Below are positions 12,366 to 21,968 of a stretch of DNA of 64,000 nt, one piece after another. How positions within the stretch are numbered: position 1 is the first letter of the stretch; each line of letters starts with the position of its first letter. The stretch is from Phycomyces nitens (Eukaryota > Mucoromycota > Mucoromycetes > Mucorales > Phycomycetaceae): the NCBI GenBank assembly GCA_022702545.1, contig JAHRBC010000004.1:310001-374000 (forward strand), read 5' to 3'. Made by a program: the position numbers and the translations under genes. The notes below the pieces were generated by a model that was not told where the DNA came from, did not search any database, and saw only the letters and a program-made list of their open reading frames with translations.

Positions 12366-13717
12366 CTATTTGACAGGAGCAATCTGGACCTCAGGAACTT
12401 CTTGGTTAAAGATAACATAGTTGTTCTTAATAAAAACATCACCAAGGATACCGAAACCCATGTCGGCATAACTAAAGCTGGCAATACAGGTAGAGCCATC
12501 CTTCTCAAAGACGATGTCTTCAGGAGGAACGCTGAATGTGGCACCGTTAATGGAGAATTCAAGAGGATTATAATAGGAAGTATCACAGTCGATAGTGTAG
12601 GTACCGTCGCCATTATCAGTAGCGTCATAGCTCATGGCAATGTTGTCAGCAACGTTTTGGGGGAGAATAAGGAGAGTGGTTCCAGTATCAATGATTGCAT
12701 CAAAGCTTTCGGTAGTCCAAAAACCGACGTTGGCATAATCAACAGATATCTTCCAGAAACCTGATATGATATTAGTATCTTTGCTCATAGTTCCCAGCCT
12801 CCCTATGCTTACCATCCGAGTTGTCAATAGGAACGGTTGTCAAGTCTCCACCAACATGATCAGAGTTGTAGCCACCAAAGATGTACTCTATTGAAATTCA
12901 AGGAATATGTGAGTTGGTAATCACTATTCGTGTCATATGTTTAATTATGTTGGGTGTATGCATTACCTCCAACAGCAGTGGTGCTGGCCTTTCCAAGGTA
13001 AACACCAAAGATAGGCTTGGTAATCAGACCCTGGCTAATGAGGTTGTCAATGGGGGTCTTGACACCAGAAGCAGTAATGATTGAATCAAAGGCAAGTCCA
13101 AGAAGACCATCAAAAGGCTCACTACGGAAAGAGCTGGACTCCTTCTTGGCAAGTTCAATACCCTGACCAATGATTGAGAGACCACCAAGGTTGACTGTAT
13201 CATAGCCAACAGTTCCACTTGCAGAAGATCCATCTCCATAGCTGATGGACCAGGTCTTATTGCTAGACTTGTAAGTGCTAGACTTGGAAGGGTTGTACTT
13301 TGTCCGACCAGATCCACAGGTGGTGCACAGAGTGGAAGCTATAAATTATTATTAGAAACTATATATATATAATATTAGTTTACCAAACCAGAGATCAGCA
13401 GAGCCAGTATCAAAGTCAAGCTTAAGAGACTGGGCAGGAGTTCCGACATCAATAGTACCATAGTATTCGATATCACCTCCATAGTCAATCACAGGAACCG
13501 TTACGGAAGCAAAAGTAGCGAATTTATTGGAGAATCGGGCATACTTTCTTTTGGCCTTCAATACAGAGCGAGTCGCGTTGGGCTTGAAGTTTGGGTTGTT
13601 GGTAAGAGTGAAAGTGTGGGTATTTCCTGTAGGGACAGTGGATACAGCAGGAGTAGCCTTGACAGCAGAGAATGAGGCAATTGCCAAGAGAGCAGCAATA
13701 CTAGTAGAAAGCTTCAT
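12366..13717 (-). CDS. Secreted aspartic protease SAP4
   Basis: A 391-residue secreted acid protease, mirror copy of SAP3. Exons on the minus strand are 13384-13717, 12967-13338, 12813-12887 and 12366-12760. The signal peptide starts MKLSTSIAALLAIASF. The propeptide motif has drifted to KAKRKYARF from the usual KARGKYARF. Catalytic motifs [10 protein letters not shown] and IDTGTTLLIL, and flap SYGDGSSASG, are retained. Intron 1 is only 45 nt; introns 2 and 3 are close relatives of those in SAP3. Exon 4 shows more replacements than SAP3 (for example ANVGFWTTESF and SFSYADMGF), so the gene seems freer to change, but no stop or frameshift is seen and it is probably functional. Confidence 0.93.
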
Positions 13718-13787
13718 TGTGGAGAGAATAGAAATGAGTGGAGATGTTTAGTGAGGACATTTTCAATTTAGGTACTTATGATCCCTC

Positions 13788-13795
13788 TTTATATA
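13788..13795 (-). promoter_or_regulatory. Probable TATA box of SAP4
   Basis: TATATAAA on the minus strand, about 71 bp upstream of the start codon, in the same context as in SAP3. Confidence 0.65.
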
Positions 13796-14305
13796 CTTTT
13801 TTTACTCTCCATAGTTGACTCTATTTAACCGTTTTGTTTTGCAGACTAGTAATTTATAGTATTTTACATTTGTGCTGATACAAGTAAAGGCTAGTGTCTG
13901 TGCAATGTATTGCTGTATGTTGGCCTTAATTGATACATCAGTTTGTCGGAAACTGATCAGCCAATATTAACTCATTAGGTCTAAAAGGCACATACATGTG
14001 TAATACTAGAAACGATTTCCACCCCAAGGAATATCTATTAGTATAGCGAACATCGCTTGTTTAGAATATTTATCTACTTCACTTATGGAGAAACAAACAA
14101 ATATATGGCTAGGTTAGGATATTAAATTTAGAGCTTGGCAGCTCATTCTACACAAAAGAAACTTCCAAACACCGTTAAGTACACCAAATACCCCATCCCG
14201 CAGGTTCTTTTGTCTTTACAAGAGTTATCTCTTTACAGCTAAAATTCTTGCTTTGGCAAAGAATCTACCTTGGTGCGTATAAGTAACATCTTTCTTAGTT
14301 CAATA

Positions 14306-15823
14306 TAACATAAATGTGATTCTATATACAGTGCGACCTGTTTTCTTTGTCGATTTGAGAAAAATAAATGTCATTTTGCCATAAATAATAATTATAAAGT
14401 AAAATATATTTTGTCAGTTCAGGACAAAGTAATTTTCGTTTTCAAATAATCAGATTGTCAGTTTTGATAGTAATATTTTGTCACTTTTTCGCAAGAACGT
14501 CATTTATTTTATAAAAAAGTTACTTATTTAAATAAAATATGTTTAGAATGATGTTTTGTTATATCAGTTACTATTTTAGCGCTTAAAGTTATCAGAGAAG
14601 GCATAAAGATCACTAACGGGTATGCAATTACAAGCTTTGGAAATTCTGCTTGACAATTTTTCTCCTGTCAACAATTTCTGACACCCCAACTCTCTCTTTA
14701 CTATAAAAGCCTTCATATTTTTCTGAGCTTAATCCAATATAGCACTTCTGGTCAGTTTCTATGAGTAAAGTAATGTGCAACAAATCCCTGGAGAAGGAGA
14801 TGCTGATGACGAGAATCAGTAAGACTTCTAATAGCAGGAAGCTGAGTGACTTTAAAGGTTCTGTTTGGCATTCTCGCATATGCCTAGATAAATATCGCAA
14901 CAGAGAAAATCCTTAACGTATGTGGTTGATTCAAAAGGGGATCTTATGAGAAATATATAAAATGAATAATTAAGGCGGCTAGGTTACAAAAAAAGGATGA
15001 CAAGAATGGGATATACAAAATCAATTAATGATTTTAATGATATTTTAATAGGGACCGGGCAAGAATTAAATTACTGTAGCACTGATATATCTATAAGAAG
15101 CTGTTCTCTGGGGAAATTGAAGGTTTGGTTAAGGGTCTATGTTGTCAAGCAACGCAATCTTTGCAATTTTGTGATTACTATATAGACCACATTAGACTCA
15201 CATAGGATACATTAAGATAAATTTGTATTATATGATTAATCTTACTGAAGCCACTGGATCAAGTCAATTGTGTTAGTAGTTAGTCCAGCAAAAGCAATTG
15301 CAACAATCGCGATTGGGTTACTGGCAGTAGTAAGAAGTCGTAACAGGTCTATATTGGATGATATACCAAGCAAATGCATTTTTTGGTATATAATGCCTTG
15401 TGTTTCCTGAAGTCTTTAGAACATGGATGGGATTGGTTCTGTCACGGTCTGCAAACGGTTGCTTGGATATATAAGGATACGACGTAAGCACTATATGCAC
15501 AGAGAGATCTTTTATCAGTCTATTCACCATCAAATCCAATAGTCAGAGTCTTGTACTTGTATTCTCCTTTCCTGGTGGTTTACGTACGTGACCAATTGCT
15601 TGATGTTAATCTTTTTTTTTCAAGTCCTTAATGAGGTCCTTATGTTCTCAGTCCACATTCAACATCTTGGATATCAGTTCCGCACATAAATATACGTGCA
15701 CGCGCTGCAAGAGTATACTTGCCCTGGTATTCTTTCTTGAGTACTCAGAGCTATCCATGCCTTGTCTTTTGTCCATTCCTTTTGTGGTAATTAAGGGTTT
15801 TCAGGAACTTCTAGATAGTGTGA
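14306..15823. other. AT-rich intergenic stretch
   Basis: No gene can be supported. A minus-strand frame of 90 codons (14628-14900) and a plus-strand frame of 78 codons (15631-15867, with CTRC) have mildly protein-like stretches but no recognisable domain, start context or splice partners. Confidence 0.4.
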
Positions 15824-16015
15824 GAGTGTTATTTATTGAAGAAAGAATATTATGGTGGTTTATATAGTTATTATTCTAGTTCCCTTGTTATATTAATCTC
15901 TATTGTGTAATGATCGGTTATCACTGTAGTAGTGTGAAGTGTACGTGTGCCTGGTGTGTAACTGCTCCTGAGATGTTAACTTGTCAGGGTCATTAGCAAG
16001 TAGTAACCGGAGATC
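15824..16015 (+). repeat. Dispersed repeat, copy 1
   Basis: About 190 bp matching 55909-56100 in the same orientation. Both copies open with GAGTGTTATTTATTGAAGAA and close near AGCAAG(T/C)AGTAACC. A TTATATA run near the 5' end and the size suggest an LTR or non-autonomous element, but no internal region is found at either site. Confidence 0.6.
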
Positions 16016-16062
16016 GGTTGTGGAGTTTGTATTTCACTCAACTGTGGTGTGTATACCACACA

Positions 16063-16310
16063 TGACCTACCAGAACTTTTAAAAAATAAAAATGACCTAC
16101 CAAACCTACCAGAACTGTTGCAAAATAAAATGACCTACCAGACCTACCAGAACTGTTACAAAATAAAAATGAACTACCAAACCTACCAAAATTGTTACAA
16201 AATAGAAAATGACCTACCAGACCGACCAAAATTGTTAAATAATAGGAATTCACATACTTGACCTACCAGAACTCTTAAAAAATATGAATTCACTTACTTA
16301 ACGTACCACC
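16063..16310. repeat. Minisatellite with a GACCTACCA core
   Basis: About five to six imperfect copies of a roughly 30-41 bp unit built from GACCTACCAGAACTGTTACA and an A-rich tail. Copies differ by substitutions and length. The resulting open frames on both strands simply reflect the repeat. Confidence 0.8.
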
Positions 16311-16386
16311 TTTTACAATGAATGACTTGTTTACTTGTGACGGTTTCTTGGAAAGTTAATTTACGATTTTGGGTAAAATTAGATTA

Positions 16387-16724
16387 TGTGGTAATTCACG
16401 GGGGAAAAACAATAGAGAGAAAATAGACAGTAAGTAGATACTTTGAGACTGTATATAAGCTTGTCTTTATTAAGATACAAAATGTGCCGCTCTTTATATA
16501 CTCTTTCAATGTGCTGTTGCACAAGATCTTGGACTTCCTGATACGTGGGGTCTTTCACCACATTAAGATATTAGATGGAGTAAGCCTCTGAGCTTAACAT
16601 CCATATTACTATTATTCTGATGCATTTCTATAATTCCTTTATCGTACCTTATTAGCTCTCAGCTAATCTGTACTTATAGCTTATCTATATGTAAAATATA
16701 CATTAATAAGGCTGGATCATCACA
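16387..16724 (-). mobile_element. Solo LTR with 5-bp target-site duplication
   Basis: A 338-bp element on the minus strand starting TGTGATGATCCAGCC and ending ACCACA, the 5'-TG...CA-3' form of retrotransposon LTRs. It contains a TATA-like GAGTATATAAAGAG and an AATAAAG signal further on. It is flanked by GATTA on both sides (16382-16386 and 16725-16729), a target-site duplication. A second copy in opposite orientation is at 17741. No internal retrotransposon domains are adjacent, so this is a solo LTR left by recombination. Confidence 0.85.
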
Positions 16725-17234
16725 GATTAGATTGCCATCTTTTTCCTTCTAAGCTTCTTACACAAGCAATATGACATATTTTTCATGAAAAGAAAAATAT
16801 GAAATACTTGGCAAAAGAGGCAACGACACAATGGAGTGGTTTGAAGACGTTGATTCATTTAATTTACAAACTCTTGCGATATTTCAAAAATATGAAAAGG
16901 TTCAGCCATCTTAGCAAAAACCGAATGAGGTCTAAGATTAATGAGAGCGTAAAAGTTCAAGAGCGAAAAAAATCTTTTTTAAAAGGTTAAAAATGGGTAT
17001 AATGTGCATTCTCATGACAAGAAAGTTCTCTTTATTTATTGCTTGCGAGTTAGATTGTACAAAGCTAGAAAGCCCACTAGGTTATCTAGTGGGACTTGGC
17101 CTACTAGACAACAGTGAACTAGGAGATTAAAAGACGATCTAGAATGGAATATATTCGAGAAACATTAGAGTGTTGCAGTAATAGGAAGAAAGAAATTCTA
17201 AAGATAAACTCCAATAATGGTTCAAAGGGGTAGA

Positions 17235-17740
17235 TCAATAGACAGTATCAGCATTTCCTAAAGTTTCACCAGAAGCATCAAACATATCAGTAATTTCCTC
17301 GTAAAAAGAAATCTCATCATCAGATTCAGAAACGGGGGAGCTAATTCATTTGATGAAATAACATTAGTACTTTGTGCTGTCTATATTGTATTACAATATA
17401 TTCTTACCTTTTGTCATCATCAGAAAAAGAATAATTTTGAGGAGTAGAAACAGAGGGCATGTTTGTGGGCACATCATTGTCCTCAGTTGTTTCCATAGAA
17501 ATATCCCTTTCAAGATCAAAAGGACGTTTAGAAACAGCAGCAGACGTAGAAGCAGTAGCAAAAGTATAAAAAGGCACAGAAGAAGAAGCAGTCGAGCTAT
17601 TTTAAAAAAATAATGTAAGCCTCTGTTTAAAAGCAAAATACTTTTAGCCATATTCTTACACAAGTTGGTTTGTGTAGCTTGCTGAATTTTTACCAGAAGC
17701 AAATTTAACATGACTTGCGTTGTTTTCCTTGCATGTCTTC
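17235..17740 (-). pseudogene. 3' end of an unknown gene, cut at an LTR end
   Basis: Three joined pieces on the minus strand make a continuous protein tail: 17660-17740, 17408-17596 and 17235-17340, with GT-AG introns of 63 and 67 nt. The tail starts with a KTCKENNASH stretch, then is Ser/Thr-rich (TASSSVPF, TASTSAAVSKRPF) and ends acidic (SFSDDDK, SESDDEISFYEEITDMF), stopping at 17235. Its 5' edge coincides exactly with the first base of the LTR at 17741, so the rest was removed or displaced by that insertion. No family is recognised. The clean splicing frame says it was a real gene. Confidence 0.6.
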
Positions 17741-18084
17741 TGTGGTGATCCAGCCTTATCGATGTATATTTTACATATACATAAGCTATAAGTACAGATT
17801 AGCCGAGAGCTAATAAGGTACGATAAAGGAATTATAGCAATGAATCAGAATAATAGTAACATGGATGTTGAGCTCAGAAGCTCACTCCATCTAATATCTT
17901 ACTGTGGTGAAAGACCCCACGTATCAGAAAGTCCAAGATCTTGTGCAACAGCAGATTGAAAGAGTATATAAAGAGTGGCACATTTTGTATTTTAATAAAG
18001 ACAAGCTTATATACAGTCTCAAAGTACTCACTTACTGTCTATATCTCCGTTACTATTTTTATTGTTTTAATACCCTAAAACACA
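17741..18084 (+). mobile_element. LTR copy 2, opposite orientation
   Basis: A 344-bp element running TGTGGTGATCC to AAACACA, clearly homologous to the reverse complement of 16387-16724. It carries the same TATATAAAG and AATAAAG signals. No 5-bp duplication is seen at its borders (TCTTC on the left, ACATT on the right), so its flanks have been rearranged or it is one end of a lost element. Confidence 0.8.
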
Positions 18085-19139
18085 ACATTGCCCTTTAAGA
18101 GTATACAATAATGAATAAATAAAAACAAATTTATTTTTATTTCGTAACAAAACTCCATTTTGCTCTTACACTGAATAAAAATATGTGGTCGAGTACACTC
18201 TATCTTTGATATTTGCTAAACAAGTGTTTAGGACAAATAGGATACACAACTCTATATGATATGAAAAAAGAATGAGATATTTGAGTATTTCGAAAGGGCA
18301 AATGTATTTCTGATGTCCGCTAAGATTATTTGTACATGCTTGTACAAAATCAATCATCCTTGAACAAAGCACGGACCTACCAAGATTACCTAAAATTAAA
18401 AGAAAACCAATCGCCGTTCAAAGAAGTATACTGTCTTTAAAGTTAACAGTACACAGATAAAGACCAACCTTTAACTTGATGTTTACCTCTTTAACTCTTT
18501 ATCTATTTCTTTTTAAAAGCTATTGATTTTACTGTTAAACTACTAATTTGCCCCATGTCAAAAATATATTCCCACACTGGCTCACGTCATCACCAAAAAA
18601 TGCGGTGACCTCACACTCACAAAATATTTGTCTATAAAGGCAGGAGCTTTGGGCGCGTATTGTTGTTTTTGTTCCCTTACTTCTCTTTCCGTTACCATTT
18701 CACTTTCTCAAGGGCATGTCAAGGTAAGCAAATTATCACTTCATCCACTCCTAGTTTCGTCAACTATGGCTCCGCCTTTATGATGGACGGACTTTTAATG
18801 ATGGATGGGTGTGTTTTATGATGTTTTTGAACCATCAAACTAACCCGTCATTCAGATGTAGTGAACACATGATGGTGTCAAAAAAAAATTCAAACCAAAA
18901 CCCGTCTGCTCTTCATGTTGCTGGTGGCCGTTCAAATGACCTGTCAAAAAGTGCTAGCAAATGCGTGATGTCTAATGGCCATCTCTGTCAAACATGGAAA
19001 TGACCCTCATTTCACCCTCCTGGCTCATTCCCAGTATGCTATTTTATCCATGGCTACTACCTTTCATGATCTCTTGATACAAGCCAATCAAGAGTGTATT
19101 GTTTCCGCTACCAACAGTTCATATTATCGCCTGGTCCAT
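18085..19139 (+). other. Stretch before the 262-bp array, with a promoter-like segment
   Basis: Around 18635-18725 there is a TCTATAAAGGC element followed by a pyrimidine-rich leader, an ATG (about 18716) and at once a good splice donor (AAG|GTAAGC) with a possible acceptor at CTCCTAG about 35 nt later. Downstream frames are short but protein-like (for example NYGSAFMMDGLLMMDG; later MAISVKHGNDPHFTLLAHS). This may be the 5' end of a gene whose body was replaced or invaded by the tandem array. No complete product can be assembled. Confidence 0.35.
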
Positions 19140-21415
19140 TACTCCTGATATATGATTGTTGATTCCAGTATGCCGACCACCTAATGGCCAATAGAAAATG
19201 GCAGCCAACCTTCCGTTTTGAACAATGAATCACTCCATTGTCTTGGTCTTCTTGGCTACTTGGTCGAGGTGACCTTATTCCGAATGGCCTACTCTTAAAC
19301 GTCAAGAGTTTCTGCGCTACCATTCACGGCGGTCAAGGCTGGTCATGATGCGTCTGTTGGTCCCGATATCCGCCTCTCTTTATCACACCAACTGTCTGGG
19401 ATTCCGGTGGACTCAAGAACATGGATGTGATTCGGTTGTGCTGGTTTTTGTTGCCAGTGGGATAGGGTGGGCGACCGGTCATTTTTTGGCCGGTGAATCA
19501 CTCCATGGTCTGCTGGGCTACTCGGTCGAGGTGAACATATTCCAATGGCCTGCTCTTAGACGTCAAGAGTTTGTGAGCTCCCATTCACGGTGGTCAAGGC
19601 TGGTCATGATGCGCTCTGTTGGTCCCGATATCCGCCTCTCTTTATCATACCAACTGTCTGGAATCCTGGTGGACTCAAGAACATGGATGTGATTCGGTTG
19701 TGCTGGTTTCCGTTGCCAGTGGGATAGGGTGGGCGACCGGCTGTTTTTTGGCTGGTGAATCACTCCATAGTCTGCTGGGCTACTCGGTCGAGGTGAACAT
19801 GTTCCGATGGCCTGCTCTAAAACGTCAAGAGTTTGTGAGCTCCCATTCACGGCGGTCAAGGCTGGTCATGATGCGTTCTGTTGGTCCCGATGGTCGCCTC
19901 TCTTTATCATACCAACTGTCTGGAATTCCGGTGGACTCAAGAACATGGATGTGATTTGGTTGTGCTGGTTTCCGTTGCCAGTGGGATAGGGTGGGCGACC
20001 GGTCGTTTTTTGGCTGGTGAATCACTCCATGGTCTGCTGGGCTACTCGGTCGAGGTGAACATATTCCAATGGCCTGCTCTTAGACGTCAAGAGTTTCTGA
20101 GCTCCCATTCACGGCGGTCAAGGCTGGTCATGATGCGCTCTGTTGGTCCCGATATCCGCCTCTCTTTATCATACCAACTGTCTGGAATCCTGGTGGACTC
20201 AAGAACATGGATGTGATTCGGTTGTGCTGGTTTCCGTTGCCAGTGGGATAGGGTGGGCGACCGGTCGTTTTTTGGCCGGTGAATCACTCCATGGTCTGCT
20301 GGGCTACTCGGTCGAGGTGAACATATTCCAATGGCCTGCTCTTAGACGTCAAGAGTTTCTGAGCTCCCATTCACGGCGGTCAAGGCTGGTCATGATGCGC
20401 TCTGTTGGTCCCGATATCCGCCTCTCTTTATCATACCAACTGTCTGGAATCCTGGTGGACTCAAGAACATGGATGTGATTCGGTTGTGCTGGTTTCCGTT
20501 GCCAGTGGGATAGGGTGGGCGACCGGCTGTTTTTTGGCTGGTGAATCACTCCATAGTCTGCTGGGCTACTCGGTCGAGGTGAACATGTTCCGATGGCCTG
20601 CTCTAAAACGTCAAGAGTTTGTGAGCTCCCATTCACGGCGGTCAAGGCTGGTCATGATGCGTTCTGTTGGTCCCGATGGTCGCCTCTCTTTATCATACCA
20701 ACTGTCTGGAATCCTGGTGGACTCAAGAACATGGATGTGATTCGGTTGTGCTGGTTTCCGTTGCCAGTGGGATAGGGTGGGCGACCGGCTGTTTTTTGGC
20801 CGGTGAATCACTCCATAGTCTGCTGGGCTACTCGGTCGAGGTGAACATGTTCCGATGGCCTGCTCTAAAACGTCAAGAGTTTGTGAGCTCCCATTCACGG
20901 CGGTCAAGGCTGGTCATGATGCGTTCTGTTGGTCCCGATGGTCGCCTCTCTTTATTATACCAACTGTCTGGAATCCTGGTGGACTCAAGAACATGGATGT
21001 GATTCGGTTGTGCTGGTTTCCGTTGCCAGTGGGATAGGGTGGGCGACCGGTCGTTTTTTGGCCGGTGAATCACTCCATGGTCTGCTGGGCTACTCGGTCG
21101 AGGTGAACATATTCCAATGGCCTGCTCTTAGACGTCAAGAGTTTCTGAGCTCCCATTCACGGCGGTCAAGGCTGGTCATGATGCGCTCTGTTGATTCTGA
21201 TATCCGCCTCTCTTTATCACACCAACTGTCTGGAATTCCGGTGGTCTCAAGAACATGGATGTGATTCGGTTGTGCTGGTTCCGTTGCCAGTGGGATAGGG
21301 TGGGCGACCGGTCGTTTTACGGCCGGTGAATCACTGTCCATGGTCTTGGTCTGCTGGGCGTCTCGGTCGAGGTGATCATATTCCAATGACCGGCTCCTAA
21401 ACGTTAAGATTTTCT
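19140..21415. repeat. 262-bp tandem repeat array, about nine units
   Basis: The landmark CATGATGCG recurs at 19344, 19605, 19867, 20129, 20391, 20653, 20915 and 21177, giving unit lengths of 261 then 262 bp six times. A degenerate first unit starts near 19140 and the last fades by about 21415. The DNA is much richer in GC than its surroundings. Two subtypes are mixed: one with ACATATTCCAATGG and GATATCCGCC, the other with ACATGTTCCGATGG and GATGGTCGCC. Because 262 is not a multiple of three, the 111-codon frames in each unit do not join into one repetitive protein, and both strands are open; protein coding is unlikely. Confidence 0.93.
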
Positions 21416-21608
21416 AATCACATAATGTATCCGGCAATGTTGATATAAAATTAAAATCCATAAACCTAACAACGAGACTGAATAGTATGATAAACGTGGA
21501 CTTAATGGTTAAATTCAAGTGTTTGATTGTAAAAAGCGCACATGTTTATAAATATAAATGTATTTAAGAAAAAGTGTATTTGAATCAATGAGCTTTTAAA
21601 TAAAATCG

Positions 21609-21815
21609 CTAATATTTGGGGCACGACGTTTTGATTTCACCGGACATTTTAATTGGGACTTGCTGTCCGGTATCTAACAAAGATATCTGGTCCCTAATAC
21701 TTAGAACGTATCTTGACACATTTATGTGTGCATCAATATCTCCCCAGGCACCCACCTCTCCTCCATAGGAAGTAATACCTGTTTTTTTGAGCAATTCAAT
21801 AAATCTTGTCTCATA
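21609..21815 (-). pseudogene. Possible C-terminal exon of an unknown gene
   Basis: A minus-strand frame of about 65 codons with balanced, protein-like composition (FIELLKKTGITSYGGEVGAW; later RYVLSIRDQISLLDTGQQV) ending at a TAG at 21609. No start codon or upstream exon can be joined with confidence, so it is treated as a fragment. It lies just beyond the 3' end of the recombinase relic; whether the two were once linked is unknown. Confidence 0.3.
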
Positions 21816-21930
21816 AAAAAAAGTAGGTATCTTGGGTATGATTTGGCGCTGTCACAATTCTATCACGGCGTTTAAGTGGGACTTTTGTGAGTAAGATGAA
21901 ATACTGGGCACCAGACAAGCAAAATAAAAT

Positions 21931-21960
21931 AAAATTGAAACAATTGAAACAATTGAAACA
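21931..21960. repeat. Three copies of a 10-bp AATTGAAACA unit
   Basis: A short perfect tandem repeat immediately downstream of the recombinase relic (minus-strand sense). Confidence 0.8.
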
Positions 21961-21968
21961 GAAGACTA

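Larger units (their letters stand above)
12180..14305. repeat. Right arm of the SAP3/SAP4 inverted duplication
   Basis: Reverse-complement match of 8690-10805, containing SAP4 on the minus strand with its upstream and downstream flanks. The arm ends near the GAAAGATGTTA segment that is present near 8690 on the plus strand and, reversed, near 14290. Confidence 0.8.

Noticed and set aside
15329..15345. AAGTCGTAACA segment resembling the 3' end of 18S rRNA
   Set aside because: The match is only about 11 bases, with no rRNA sequence on either side.
19345..21264. Series of 111-codon plus-strand and 98-codon minus-strand frames repeated in the tandem array
   Set aside because: Unit length 262 is not a multiple of three, each frame stops within one unit, and both strands are open; they are by-products of GC-rich repeat DNA.
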